This document shows positions 16,032 through 25,058 of a stretch of DNA of 64,000 nucleotides, piece by piece. The notes beneath the pieces were generated by a model. The model was given only the letters and a program-made list of their open reading frames with translations, was not told the origin of the DNA and did not search any database. The position numbers were made by a program, and so were the translations under genes. Numbering within the stretch: the first letter of the stretch is position 1; the number at the start of each line of letters is the position of its first letter. The DNA comes from Leptospira fletcheri (lineage in GTDB: Bacteria > Spirochaetota > Leptospiria > Leptospirales > Leptospiraceae), in contig NZ_RQET01000004.1 of the NCBI RefSeq assembly GCF_004769195.1, positions 1,178,001 to 1,242,000 of the forward strand. Direction: 5' to 3'.

Positions 16032-19000
16032 ATGAGATTGTACCAAATATTGCGCTTTATATTTCCGGAGCTTCAACTTTATGATTTCGTTAAACAAAAT
16101 GGCTTAGTAGCAAAGAAAAGAAATGCAGTTCAATTTGCAAACGGTAGTTTGAATCGCATCAGACCGACTTCTTTTGCTTCCGTAAATGGAATTTCAAATA
16201 TATCTAATCGAAACGAAACTCCGAAAGCTCTGGCGAGAAAGTTAAAGATTCTTGCAGCGAAATCGGGTGATGCTGACAAATTGGACGATAAGTTCTCCGT
16301 TGTTCTCGAAAAGCTTACCAATATTATGTTAGAGCAGGACGAATTCCTGCGTTCCCTTGTTAGTACATTTAAGTTGCCATATCTGACCGGCGAGCAAGGG
16401 AAACTTTTGAATATCATCCTACTTGCTGGTCCTCCAGGTACTGGTAAGAAACGAGCTTTGAATTACTTGGTTCATTTTTTAGATGAACAAGACCTTTTTC
16501 CGTTTGAAAAAACGATTGAGATTGATCTCGGCCAGTATTCCGAACGAGACATTGATATAAATTTTATCGCGGATGTTTCAGGCGCATTTTCCGAGGGTCA
16601 AGGGATCGTTTGTTTTTCGAGGTGGGAAAAAACCCACACTAGAATACAAGAATATATCGCGGAATTATTGGCTAACGGTTTTTTTAGAACAGAGCAAGGA
16701 GTTAAAATTCAGGCCGAAAATTACTTTATTATCCTGTATATGGATAAAGTCCCTAAAGAGTCGGGGCCTTACGAAACAATACCTCAATCGATTCTGGAGG
16801 ACATCCCCGTTTCCTTTCGGCATTGCATTCGATCCTTTGCTATTTCTGCCCCGCTCAGCAAAGACTCTTTAAAGAGAATTTTTCAATTTAAGCTGGATGA
16901 GAAGGGATCGGAATTTGCTACCCGATTACAAATTCACACAAAGTACGAATCGCCTTTCATTGATGATATGGTTCTTTATTTAGAAAAGGAAAATCGTGCG
17001 GGGGAAGCGATAGAGGAGTGGATAGATCGGTCTTATGTTGAAAAAATTCAGTCTTTGGTTGCAGAAGACAAGATTCGAAAAGGTTCCGAAATATCATTAC
17101 TAATGAAAGATGGGCAGCCTGCCGTTCGCAGTGAAAGTAAAGGTTGGTTTTTAAAGCCGAGTACATCGATTCAAAAAGAATCGGTAGAAGACGTTCTTAC
17201 CGAATTGAACAAATTCATCGGATTAGAATCAGTAAAACAAGAAATCAATCGATTGGCCAATTTAATTTCGCAGCGACGTGAACGTGAAGCGCTCGGTCAG
17301 GATATAGGTCCATTGACTCTTCATCTTTCCTTTACTGGAAATCCCGGGACGGGAAAGACTACGGTTGCGAGGTTGATCGGCAGACTTTATAAGGCAATGG
17401 GGCTATTAAAAGAAGGTCATACGATCGAATGTTCCCGGCAGGATTTGGTTGCCGGATACGTAGGACATACGGCTCCGCAAACCATGTCGAAAGTCAAGGA
17501 AGCGATCGGAGGAGTTCTTTTCATAGACGAAGCCTATACGTTAGTTCAGAATAAACAAGACTCTTTCGGTAAAGAAGCACTGGATACTTTACTAAAAGCT
17601 ATGGAAGACAATCGGAGCGATTTGGCGGTTATCGTCGCTGGATACACAAACGAAATGAAGGATTTCTTCAATGCGAATCCTGGAATGAGTTCCAGGATTC
17701 CGAATGCGATAGAATTTCCAGATTACGCTCCGACTGAAATGCTTTCCATCTTGCGACTTCTTTGCGGAAAGGATTTCCAGATTCCTGTTGAAGCTGACCA
17801 GGGGCTTATGGATGTTTTCGAAATGCGGCAGATACCCGGTCGAAACGATTCGGGGAACGGGCGACTCGTTCGAAATATTTTGGACGAAGCGAAGAAGCGA
17901 CAAGGAGATCGATTATCAAAAACTCCTTCAGCTCTTGCGGACGATTTCAAGACGCTTTTACCCGAGGATTTCGGAATCGGTCAAAAAGAGACTTTTAATT
18001 TGGAATCCGCATTTGCTGGGATTGTTGGATTGGATAAAGTGAAAACCTTCATTCAATCATTAGAAAACCAGATTAGACTCGAAAAAATCCGGAAAGATGC
18101 GGGCCTAGCGGGAGACACCGGCCAGAGACTCAATATGGTTTTTTCCGGAAATCCGGGAACAGGGAAGACGACGGTGGCTCGCCTGATCGCAAAGATGTTA
18201 AGGGAAATCGGAGTATTAAAGAAAGGTCATTTAGTAGAAGTAACACGAAAAGATCTAGTTGCAGAATATATAGGTCAGACGGCGCGGAAAACTGCAGACG
18301 TAGTTAAAGAGGCGATAGGCGGTGTCTTATTTATTGATGAAGCGTATCAACTTGCTGAGGGTGGCGTCTCCGATTTTGGAAAGGAAGCTATCGACACTTT
18401 GATCCGAGAGATCGAGAATAATAAGGATAATCTAGTCGTAATTCTTGCCGGATATACGAATGAAATGGACTCTTTGATCAAAATGAATCCAGGCCTCCGA
18501 TCCAGAATACCAATCAATATCGAATTTTTAGACTATACGCCGGAAGAGATGGTTCTTATCTCCGAAATTAATGCAAAGCGGAAAGGTTTTACCATTGAGA
18601 AGGAAGTGATTTCCCAATTGCCGAAATACTTCGCCGGACGGCAAGTGCTCGGAAAAAACGAATCGGGTAACGGCAGGCTCGTCGATAACCTGATCGATTC
18701 GGCGAGACGAAAACAATCAGAGAGGATCATGGCCTCGTGGTTGCAGGAGGGAAAAAAAGGGGATTCCTTAACGGAACAAGAGAAGAAGGAACTTAGTACG
18801 TTAACCCTAGAGGATTTCGAAATCGGGATCGGCACAAGTAATAAAAGCTCACTCTCAAAGTTGGACGAAATTATCGGTCTGGAGAACGTTAAAAAATTCA
18901 TCCGTGAAATTTCCGCTCAGACGGAAATCTCAAAGCTTAGAGGTGAGATGGGGATTTCCGCCGGTGGAAAGCAGAGCCTTCATATGGTCTTTCTGGGAAA

Positions 19001-19652
19001 TCCAGGAACTGGAAAAACGACGATTGCTCGGATTCTCGCTCAACGATTAAATGAAATCGGTGTTATTCCCGGCGAGAAGGTTGTTGAGACAGATCGTTCT
19101 GGGCTTGTTGCCGGGTTTGTAGGTCAAACTGCAATCAAAACCGGCGAAAAAATTCAAGAAGCATTGGGTGGGGTTTTATTTATCGACGAAGCATACTCTC
19201 TCGCGAGAGGAGATGGTAACGATTTCGGAAAAGAGGCAATCGATACCATTGTTAAGGCTATGGAAGATCATAGAGAGGACCTTATCGTAATTTTAGCGGG
19301 ATATAGCGCCGACATGGAAAACTTTTTTAACGCAAATGAAGGACTTAGGTCCCGTTTTCCGAATGTGATTACTTTTCCTGATTATTCTCTTAGCGAGTTG
19401 ATGGAAATTGCAAATTCAATGCTAAAGGGTAAGGGTTATCTTCTTTCCAAAGAGGCGAGAGAGGCATTGGCGCAGACGATTCAATTGAAAGTTTTGGAGA
19501 AAAATTTCGGAAATGCCAGGGGGATCCGTAACATTGTAGAAAAGACGGAAAGGAAATTTGCAAATCGTTTGATTGCTTTAAAGCAGACTGGCAAAGATTT
19601 AACTGAGGAAATTCTGATAACGATCCTGCCGGAAGATTTTGCTGGACTATAA
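16032..19652 (+). CDS. Four-module AAA+ ATPase (CbbX/SpoVK-like tandem)
   Basis: A 1206-aa cytoplasmic ATPase with four AAA+ modules. Module 1 (about 100-300) resembles a ClpB D2 domain, with Walker A GPPGTGKK near 134-141. Its Walker B position reads IVCFSRWE instead of a hydrophobic run ending DE, so it is probably inactive. Modules 2-4 are CbbX/SpoVK-like: GNPGTGKTTVARL near 434, 704 and 987, each followed by GGVLFIDEAY (Walker B) and a SGNGRLVRN-type or GNARGIRN-type sensor-2/arginine segment. The tandem CbbX units are homologous to each other but not identical, so the duplication is old. CbbX-type modules remodel or thread other proteins; the client is unknown. It begins a tight run with three membrane-protein genes (3-base gap to the next). 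Confidence 0.9.
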   Translation: MRLYQILRFIFPELQLYDFVKQNGLVAKKRNAVQFANGSLNRIRPTSFASVNGISNISNRNETPKALARKLKILAAKSGDADKLDDKFSVVLEKLTNIMLEQDEFLRSLVSTFKLPYLTGEQGKLLNIILLAGPPGTGKKRALNYLVHFLDEQDLFPFEKTIEIDLGQYSERDIDINFIADVSGAFSEGQGIVCFSRWEKTHTRIQEYIAELLANGFFRTEQGVKIQAENYFIILYMDKVPKESGPYETIPQSILEDIPVSFRHCIRSFAISAPLSKDSLKRIFQFKLDEKGSEFATRLQIHTKYESPFIDDMVLYLEKENRAGEAIEEWIDRSYVEKIQSLVAEDKIRKGSEISLLMKDGQPAVRSESKGWFLKPSTSIQKESVEDVLTELNKFIGLESVKQEINRLANLISQRREREALGQDIGPLTLHLSFTGNPGTGKTTVARLIGRLYKAMGLLKEGHTIECSRQDLVAGYVGHTAPQTMSKVKEAIGGVLFIDEAYTLVQNKQDSFGKEALDTLLKAMEDNRSDLAVIVAGYTNEMKDFFNANPGMSSRIPNAIEFPDYAPTEMLSILRLLCGKDFQIPVEADQGLMDVFEMRQIPGRNDSGNGRLVRNILDEAKKRQGDRLSKTPSALADDFKTLLPEDFGIGQKETFNLESAFAGIVGLDKVKTFIQSLENQIRLEKIRKDAGLAGDTGQRLNMVFSGNPGTGKTTVARLIAKMLREIGVLKKGHLVEVTRKDLVAEYIGQTARKTADVVKEAIGGVLFIDEAYQLAEGGVSDFGKEAIDTLIREIENNKDNLVVILAGYTNEMDSLIKMNPGLRSRIPINIEFLDYTPEEMVLISEINAKRKGFTIEKEVISQLPKYFAGRQVLGKNESGNGRLVDNLIDSARRKQSERIMASWLQEGKKGDSLTEQEKKELSTLTLEDFEIGIGTSNKSSLSKLDEIIGLENVKKFIREISAQTEISKLRGEMGISAGGKQSLHMVFLGNPGTGKTTIARILAQRLNEIGVIPGEKVVETDRSGLVAGFVGQTAIKTGEKIQEALGGVLFIDEAYSLARGDGNDFGKEAIDTIVKAMEDHREDLIVILAGYSADMENFFNANEGLRSRFPNVITFPDYSLSELMEIANSMLKGKGYLLSKEAREALAQTIQLKVLEKNFGNARGIRNIVEKTERKFANRLIALKQTGKDLTEEILITILPEDFAGL

Positions 19653-19655
19653 ATT

Positions 19656-20261
19656 ATGGAAAATGAAACCAATGGCAAAACCAAGAGAGCATTATATAAT
19701 GTCGCTCTATTTCTTTTATTTATCATCTTCCCAATTTCATATCTTTTTCTAAGGAAAAAAATGGCACTTTCCGATAACAATAAAAATTCGAGCGCTGGTA
19801 GCACGTTGGAACCGGCTGAAAAAATCGAAAGGGGGATATATGTGACTATTTCGGTCATATATAATCTTTTTGTAATTTTTATATTGTTGGTATTCCTGTT
19901 CATGATTCCAATAAGCTTATCCAATATTTTAGATATTATAAAAAATGAAATCCCGATTTACGGAGGGTCAATTGGAGAGATTCTTTTTTTCGGCATGATT
20001 ATTTTTGTTGGGATGAGGACTCCACATCTTCGATATCCTTACGAAATCATTCCTGTGCTTTCCCCTTTGGTGTGCATTCTATTTATCATGTTTGCATCAT
20101 TTCAATTCAGTCAGACGATCATAAATGAATGGGCGCATTTCAATGCAATTGGTAAAACTACCGCGATCATTTGTGCCGGGTCGTTTTTGGTTGTAGTGCG
20201 CATCTTATTATCCATTTGGTATTCTAAGTATCCCGTTCAAGAGGAAGAAGGAGAAAATTGA
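19656..20261 (+). CDS. Multi-pass membrane protein of the AAA+ locus
   Basis: A 201-aa inner-membrane protein with about five hydrophobic segments (roughly 12-32, 62-87, 105-117, 130-150, 167-187) and short charged ends, including an acidic C-terminus (QEEEGEN). I do not recognise the family. It begins three bases after the AAA+ gene stop and its own stop overlaps the spacer of the next gene by two bases, so the three are one transcription unit. A membrane anchor or channel for the AAA+ machine is the natural guess, from context only. Confidence 0.75.
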   Translation: MENETNGKTKRALYNVALFLLFIIFPISYLFLRKKMALSDNNKNSSAGSTLEPAEKIERGIYVTISVIYNLFVIFILLVFLFMIPISLSNILDIIKNEIPIYGGSIGEILFFGMIIFVGMRTPHLRYPYEIIPVLSPLVCILFIMFASFQFSQTIINEWAHFNAIGKTTAIICAGSFLVVVRILLSIWYSKYPVQEEEGEN

Positions 20262-20262
20262 A

Positions 20263-20910
20263 GTGAAAGACTCATTTGAAGAGAAAAGGAAGAGATTCGA
20301 TGCTTTCGCCACTTCTTCTCGCTCCGTCCATAAATCCGAAGAGAGAAAAGGTTTCGAAGATCGGGTTGAAACTAAAATTGAGTCGGAGGAAAAAGATTCC
20401 GAAAGCATGGGTTCTCCTCTTGTATCCAGATTTAGTAATGCAATTTTGATAACTACTCTTGCTATGCTCGCGGCTTCATTCTTTTTTCATGCATTGCCGG
20501 AAAATGAAATAAAGGAAATATCCAACAATCAAACCACAAAAAACAGCAAAGTAGGAACCGTAGGTCTGAATAGCAAGTTCATCCAGACATTAGTTGCCAA
20601 GGATTATACAGTAGAACTTCCGAAATCGTCCGACGGGAAATACAGAATATTTTTATGGAATCTTACAGAAAAAGACGACGATGAGATTGAGATTTTGGTC
20701 GATGAAAAGCCATTACAGTCCTCATTTGTACTGACAAATAAACCCACATCGCTTTCCATATCGATGCCATCGACGATTCGAATCAGGAGCGTTAAAGATG
20801 GAGGGAGCGGCGTTTCGTATGCAGCTTTTTTCCCGGGAAATGAGTCGACTTATTTTAACGTCACCTCCTTCGGGCATTCTAATGCTTTTTCTATGAAATT
20901 TAAGCCTTAG
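20263..20910 (+). CDS. Single-span protein with conserved exported domain (paralogue 1)
   Basis: A 215-aa protein with a charged cytoplasmic N-terminus (1-57), one membrane span (58-77) and an exported C-terminal domain of about 110 residues. That domain has the pattern VELPKSSDGKYRIFLWN, then DEIEILVDEKPL, then IRIRSVKDGGSGVSYAAFF and TYFNVTSFGHSNAF, suggesting a beta-sandwich. The start is GTG, with a strong GAGGAAGAAGGAG just upstream, one base after the previous stop. Two further genes downstream encode diverged copies. The conserved parts are the exported domain and the span; the cytoplasmic segment differs most in this copy. Function unknown. Confidence 0.8.
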   Translation: MKDSFEEKRKRFDAFATSSRSVHKSEERKGFEDRVETKIESEEKDSESMGSPLVSRFSNAILITTLAMLAASFFFHALPENEIKEISNNQTTKNSKVGTVGLNSKFIQTLVAKDYTVELPKSSDGKYRIFLWNLTEKDDDEIEILVDEKPLQSSFVLTNKPTSLSISMPSTIRIRSVKDGGSGVSYAAFFPGNESTYFNVTSFGHSNAFSMKFKP

Positions 20911-20969
20911 AGCTATCTTAGAATATAATAGATGAAGAAAATGATAATATACAAGTTCTTATTTCAACG

Positions 20970-21012
20970 CATTCTGTATAATTTACTTGAGAAATAAGGA
21001 AGAAGGTGGAAT
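20970..21012 (+). promoter_or_regulatory. Promoter-like box and RBS before paralogue 2
   Basis: TATAAT at 20977-20982 is followed by a segment containing AATAAGGAAGAAGGTGGAAT before the ATG at 21013. The same arrangement recurs before paralogue 3 (21676-21711), so the repeat unit includes its own expression signals. No clear -35 is visible in either copy. Confidence 0.5.
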
Positions 21013-21618
21013 ATGAATGATCCATTAGAAAAAAAGGAAACAATCTACCCCAAAAAAAATAAGCTTCCGATAAATGAGGAGCCTAAACAGAAGAATCTCG
21101 GGAATTTTCCTGTTACAAATAAGAATGAACATTCGAGCGATCCGTTGCGGCGCGGAGTTGCTTTGCTCGGTATTGCCTTAGCTTTCATAGGCGTAGCCTA
21201 TTTTCTTATTAGTCCAGAGTCACGAAAAATCTCTTCAAATCAAACTTTAGAGAATACCCGGCCGGGTCTTATATTGGCGGCGAACGATTCCGTCAATCTA
21301 ATTGCGAAGGACTTTAAAGTGGAACTTCCTAAATCTTCTGATAGAAAATACGAAATGCTGATTTGGGATTATGCGAACGAGGATGGGGATGTGGTGGAAG
21401 TTCTGGTAAATGGAAAATCACTGGGTCCTCCTTTTATGATCAAGCACAAGCCGAACGTTTTTTATATCGAAGTTCCCTCGACAATCCAAGTTAAGGGTGT
21501 TAAGGATGGTGTGGGTGGCATATCCTACGCCGCATATTTCTCTGGAGGTAATCTTACTTACTTTAATCTCGCTCCAGTAGGGGGGCTCAACAATTTCATT
21601 ATGGGTATTAAACCGTAA
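21013..21618 (+). CDS. Single-span protein with conserved exported domain (paralogue 2)
   Basis: A 201-aa paralogue of the preceding gene: cytoplasmic N-terminus (1-48), one span (49-67) and an exported C-terminal domain. The domain shows KVELPKSSDRKYEMLIWDY, DVVEVLVNGKSLG, IQVKGVKDGVGGISYAAYF and LTYFNLAPVGG. It is most similar to the next gene, sharing the start MNDPLEKKET and a conserved EEPKQK segment, so these two arose by a later duplication. It has its own -10-like box and a strong purine-rich ribosome site. Function unknown; a periplasmic or surface partner of the AAA+ locus is inferred from position. Confidence 0.8.
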   Translation: MNDPLEKKETIYPKKNKLPINEEPKQKNLGNFPVTNKNEHSSDPLRRGVALLGIALAFIGVAYFLISPESRKISSNQTLENTRPGLILAANDSVNLIAKDFKVELPKSSDRKYEMLIWDYANEDGDVVEVLVNGKSLGPPFMIKHKPNVFYIEVPSTIQVKGVKDGVGGISYAAYFSGGNLTYFNLAPVGGLNNFIMGIKP

Positions 21619-21669
21619 CACTGTTTCGGAATACAATAAAGCATTCGATGCATGCTCTTGTTTTACAAG

Positions 21670-21711
21670 ATGCACTATAATTTATTTGAGCAATAAGGAA
21701 GAAGGTGGAAT
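21670..21711 (+). promoter_or_regulatory. Promoter-like box and RBS before paralogue 3
   Basis: TATAAT at 21676-21681 followed by AATAAGGAAGAAGGTGGAAT and a GTG start at 21712. It duplicates the arrangement before paralogue 2 almost base for base, showing that the gene and its 5' signals were copied together. Confidence 0.5.
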
Positions 21712-22335
21712 GTGAATGATCCATTAGAAAAAAAGGAAACGTTATCCGGAAAAAAAGCTAAACCATTAGGAAATGAAGAGCCGAAACAAAAGGATTTTGT
21801 GAATCTTCCCGTCACAAGAAAGAATAAACGATTAAGCGTCCAATCAAGGAATAAAGCCGCTTTGTTTGGTATCGCCTTGGTTTTTATTGGCCTGGCTTAC
21901 TTTCTTTTTTCCCCTATTTCACAAGTGGCTCCTTTGAAAATCCCTTCAAATCAAACTTTAGAGAATGTGGCAGAGGGCTCCACGTTAATAAACAGTGATT
22001 CAGATAGTGGGTTGGTCTCGAAGGATTTTAAAGTGCAACTTCCAAAATCTTTCGATGGAAAAAAGTCTAGAATGCTGATTTGGGATTTTGCAGCCGAGGA
22101 TGGGGATGTGGTGGAAGTTCTGGTTGACGGCAAATCGCTGGGTGCGCCTTTTATGATCAAGCATAAGCCAGAAGTTTTTTATATTGAAGTTCCCTCAATG
22201 CTCCAAATTAAGGGTATTAAGGATGGCGGCGGAGGTATAACGTACGCCGTATATTTCCCTGGAGGGAATCTTACTTACTTTAATCTTGCGCCTATAGAAG
22301 GGGTTAACAGTTACACAATAACTGTTCAGCCATAA
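21712..22335 (+). CDS. Single-span protein with conserved exported domain (paralogue 3)
   Basis: A 207-aa paralogue with cytoplasmic N-terminus (1-47), one span (48-66) and the same exported domain: VQLPKSFDGKKSRMLIWDF, DVVEVLVDGKSLG, LQIKGIKDGGGGITYAVYF and LTYFNLAPIEGVNSYTI. It starts at GTG with a good purine-rich site and shares MNDPLEKKET and EEPKQK with paralogue 2. A long perfect inverted repeat downstream ends the unit. Nothing suggests decay: all three copies keep the key glycines and the YFN motif, so they are under selection. Confidence 0.8.
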   Translation: MNDPLEKKETLSGKKAKPLGNEEPKQKDFVNLPVTRKNKRLSVQSRNKAALFGIALVFIGLAYFLFSPISQVAPLKIPSNQTLENVAEGSTLINSDSDSGLVSKDFKVQLPKSFDGKKSRMLIWDFAAEDGDVVEVLVDGKSLGAPFMIKHKPEVFYIEVPSMLQIKGIKDGGGGITYAVYFPGGNLTYFNLAPIEGVNSYTITVQP

Positions 22336-22375
22336 TTAATGACAAGCTGTAGGTATGAAGGAGTAGGTATTTTCT

Positions 22376-22424
22376 ATTTTAGATAAGATCTCAATTCACT
22401 CGGGATTGAGATCTTATCTAAAAT
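22376..22424. terminator. Bidirectional terminator, 20-bp perfect stem
   Basis: ATTTTAGATAAGATCTCAAT (22376-22395) is exactly complementary to 22405-22424, around a nine-base loop. It lies between the convergent paralogue 3 and SHOCT-protein genes, and each arm ends in a run of four T on its exit side. It separates the two transcription units. Confidence 0.85.
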
Positions 22425-22455
22425 TTGCCCCAACGTGTGGATTTTTAAGATCGAT

Positions 22456-23427
22456 CTATTTCTTCTCGATCAACTTTCTTTTTAATTCCTGAAATTCTGA
22501 ATCTGTGATGGCTCCCGATTCCTTTAATTTAAACAATTTATCGATTTCTCCCGCAGTATCTCGGCTGTTTTCTATCGGGGCACTCGGCGCGCTTTGAAAA
22601 TTATTGACTCCGGGAGTCGTAAGGTCTTTCTCAGGTATGAGTTCGAGAAAGATATCATACGTTTCGACAGAAAATATCTCTATTTGTTGTTCCTTTTTAT
22701 CGTCTAAATAATGTAAAACAGTTACTCTGTCGTCGACAACCGTATGTTCAGTGGTGATTGCGTTGTAGTATCGGGCGTCACGGTCTTGTATACCGAAAAA
22801 GTAATTGGAGTAGGAATAGGAATCCATTCCGGAAACCGTACTTAAAACGTCGCGATTTCCTTTCATGGTATAGCCAACGATATTTTTTTTACTCAACTGT
22901 GCGGAATGGCAGGCGGATGAATTCAAATCCTCTTCGTCGAAGCTAATTAGAGCAAAATTTAAGTTTGTATCATCTTCCCAGATATATAGATCTCCATCAC
23001 CGGAAGAAAGCAAGGTTTCGTTTAATTTCCCATGGATAGAGGCTCCTATACTTGCAGTTTCAGGAATACGATTCTTACTAAGAAAATCGATCTTGAAATT
23101 CTCGGCGAATTCCTGACCAGCAGCAATAGAAGCATTTTCTTTTATCATGGATATAATGAATAAGATAAGTGTAATTGAAGCGGGAATCAAAAATACAACG
23201 ACAGTAATTATGAAAACATCGTTGGTAGGGGTATCCATATTCAATAGGGCAAACATGGTAAGGAACAATGGAGTTAAGATTAAAAATGAGCCTTGCTTTA
23301 CGATCTTTCCGCGGGAGAAAGTCCTGGAGTTATTCCAGAAGAAAAGTTTAGGAAAAACCAAAGCACACAATGTATAAAGAATATTTAAAAAAAATAAGAG
23401 AATTGAAATTACGAATAAGTCAGTCAT
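22456..23427 (-). CDS. Membrane protein with C-terminal SHOCT-like motif
   Basis: A 323-aa protein with three N-terminal hydrophobic segments (about 4-28, 45-62 and 72-95), a soluble domain of about 190 residues, and a C-terminal SHOCT-like helix pair (EIDKLFKLKESGAITDSEFQ, near 294-313, then ELKRKL). SHOCT motifs are short oligomerisation or interaction tails found on many membrane-linked proteins. The central domain, with paired cysteine-poor beta strands and DGDLYIWED, is not recognised. It converges on the AAA+ locus but has no shared promoter, so a functional link is possible, not shown. Confidence 0.8.
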   Translation of the reverse strand: MTDLFVISILLFFLNILYTLCALVFPKLFFWNNSRTFSRGKIVKQGSFLILTPLFLTMFALLNMDTPTNDVFIITVVVFLIPASITLILFIISMIKENASIAAGQEFAENFKIDFLSKNRIPETASIGASIHGKLNETLLSSGDGDLYIWEDDTNLNFALISFDEEDLNSSACHSAQLSKKNIVGYTMKGNRDVLSTVSGMDSYSYSNYFFGIQDRDARYYNAITTEHTVVDDRVTVLHYLDDKKEQQIEIFSVETYDIFLELIPEKDLTTPGVNNFQSAPSAPIENSRDTAGEIDKLFKLKESGAITDSEFQELKRKLIEKK

Positions 23428-23829
23428 TTGATCCTCTGAGTTAAAATCATAAATTGGAAACGAAGGAATCGTGTCGCTTTATGACAACGTTGGCACTGGT
23501 CGGCAAAAAGGGTCAATAATTTTAAATGGTTTTATATTATATTTATAAAAAAAATTAATATTAAACGAAATTCATTTCATCCGTGATTTGCTATATTGAT
23601 TCAGCCTAAGGGTGAAAATTTCGGCTTGGCCCTGGTCCAGAGGTAAAATTGCCCATAGATTCAATGAATGCTGCATTCTGATGGACGGACTTATTTAAAA
23701 TGTGAGGGGGCTCCGACGTAATCCTCATAAATGTTTGCGAGATTTATTTAAAACTCTATGCGATTTGTTTTGCCGATTCGATTCAAATTCAGCCTTAAAA
23801 ATAGCTTTCAAGAAAATCCGATTTTATCA
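23428..23829. other. No convincing gene
   Basis: AT-rich intergenic stretch between two minus-strand units. It should contain the promoter of the SHOCT protein gene at its left end. I see no open frame of note, no long repeat and no RNA-like structure. Confidence 0.5.
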
Positions 23830-24417
23830 TTATTTCCCCGCAAAAGGTATCGTACCGCTATAGTATATCTCATTAAAAACTTGGTCGAAGGCTTTATTGT
23901 CGTATGATTCTCGAAAATGAGTGTCGAACATTGATGGAAAAATCATAAAGAGTTGAATAATTTTAGTGGTTTCATTGTTAAATTCATTCGTTTTCAATTC
24001 CTGACCATTTTTATTATAAATAGTATATTTATAGTGTGTATAATGTGTTCTCCAAGAAGGGATCACTGAAAACGTTATCAGCGAAAGCAAACCGGGCCAT
24101 CCGATCTCAAGAAGGCTGTCACGATCATATTCCAACTTAATGATATAGTCATGAATTTTGGCCCCCTTTGGAATTCCCAAAGGATAAACGTTATATTCGC
24201 TAAAACAGTAGCAGGACCCAATCAGATTATAAAATTTATCTTTCCTGGACAGCAATTGTTTATAAGTCGGATCTTTGGAAAAGCCCGTAATTACGAATGT
24301 GGTCGGAGCCAATTTTTTCCCGTCGTATTCAAAATTATAGGCCCTTTCCTTTTGGCTTACAACGATACAATTTGAGATACAATAGAAGCTTATGAGAGAA
24401 AAGATTAACTTTTTCAT
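23830..24417 (-). CDS. Putative lipoprotein, unknown function
   Basis: A 195-aa protein beginning MKKLIFSLISFYCISNC, a short signal peptide with a lipobox-like ISNC at Cys17. The mature part is rich in Tyr and contains an amphipathic/hydrophobic patch (GWPGLLSLITFSVIPS, about 105-120) much like the one in the 14427-15062 lipoprotein. Its ATG overlaps the stop of the upstream lipoprotein gene by four bases, so the pair is translationally coupled. No domain is recognised. Confidence 0.75.
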   Translation of the reverse strand: MKKLIFSLISFYCISNCIVVSQKERAYNFEYDGKKLAPTTFVITGFSKDPTYKQLLSRKDKFYNLIGSCYCFSEYNVYPLGIPKGAKIHDYIIKLEYDRDSLLEIGWPGLLSLITFSVIPSWRTHYTHYKYTIYNKNGQELKTNEFNNETTKIIQLFMIFPSMFDTHFRESYDNKAFDQVFNEIYYSGTIPFAGK

Positions 24418-25058
24418 TCTATATTCTTTTTTAGGTATTTATTTGGACCGAAATATTCTTTATATGATGCATTTATAAAAATAGGCATTGAAGTATTTGC
24501 AATTACTTTAAAATAGTCTTCACATTCCTTTTTATCCTTTTCATTAAATGTTATCAGATAGTCACCCTCTTGCGATAGGTTAAATTCGCCTAAATAATAA
24601 TTTCGATCAGGTTCAATTGTGAAGGATCGATTTACAAAAAAAACGGGAGTAATTTTTTCATAAGACGTAACTCTTCCATCTCTCTTCGCTGCATTCTCTT
24701 CATAACGACCAAATTCATAGTCGTTAGGAGGGAGAACAATCATTCTGCATTGATTTAAATTTGTTTTAGCACCTGCGGTACTAGTATAGATGTATATAAA
24801 AGGCTGAGAGCGTTTAGAATTTATAGGCCGAATCGGCATAGCTAGAGCTTTGTTAAGCATATATGAAAAAGATGGCAACTTGACTTTCAATAGGGCAACC
24901 GATAATTTTCTTTCTGAAGATTGATATTCGGTTTTATAGTCTTCGTTATTGTAAATCTGGCGGACAAAATTCGAATGAGTGCAACGGCTCAAAAGCAGAC
25001 TAACGCCGAGGACTAAGCTTACAGTTGAATATAGGTGCGAAGTATTCTTTGATTGCAT
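24414..25058 (-). CDS. Putative lipoprotein, first of a coupled pair
   Basis: A 214-aa protein with a signal peptide ending in a good lipobox, LLLSRC (Cys26). The mature part has no recognised domain; it contains a beta-rich stretch with FTIEPDRNYYLGEF near 145-160, as in many small lipoproteins that carry an immunoglobulin-like fold. It is the promoter-proximal gene of a two-gene operon with the next lipoprotein. About 1.1 kb without genes lies upstream. Confidence 0.75.
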   Translation of the reverse strand: MQSKNTSHLYSTVSLVLGVSLLLSRCTHSNFVRQIYNNEDYKTEYQSSERKLSVALLKVKLPSFSYMLNKALAMPIRPINSKRSQPFIYIYTSTAGAKTNLNQCRMIVLPPNDYEFGRYEENAAKRDGRVTSYEKITPVFFVNRSFTIEPDRNYYLGEFNLSQEGDYLITFNEKDKKECEDYFKVIANTSMPIFINASYKEYFGPNKYLKKNIE

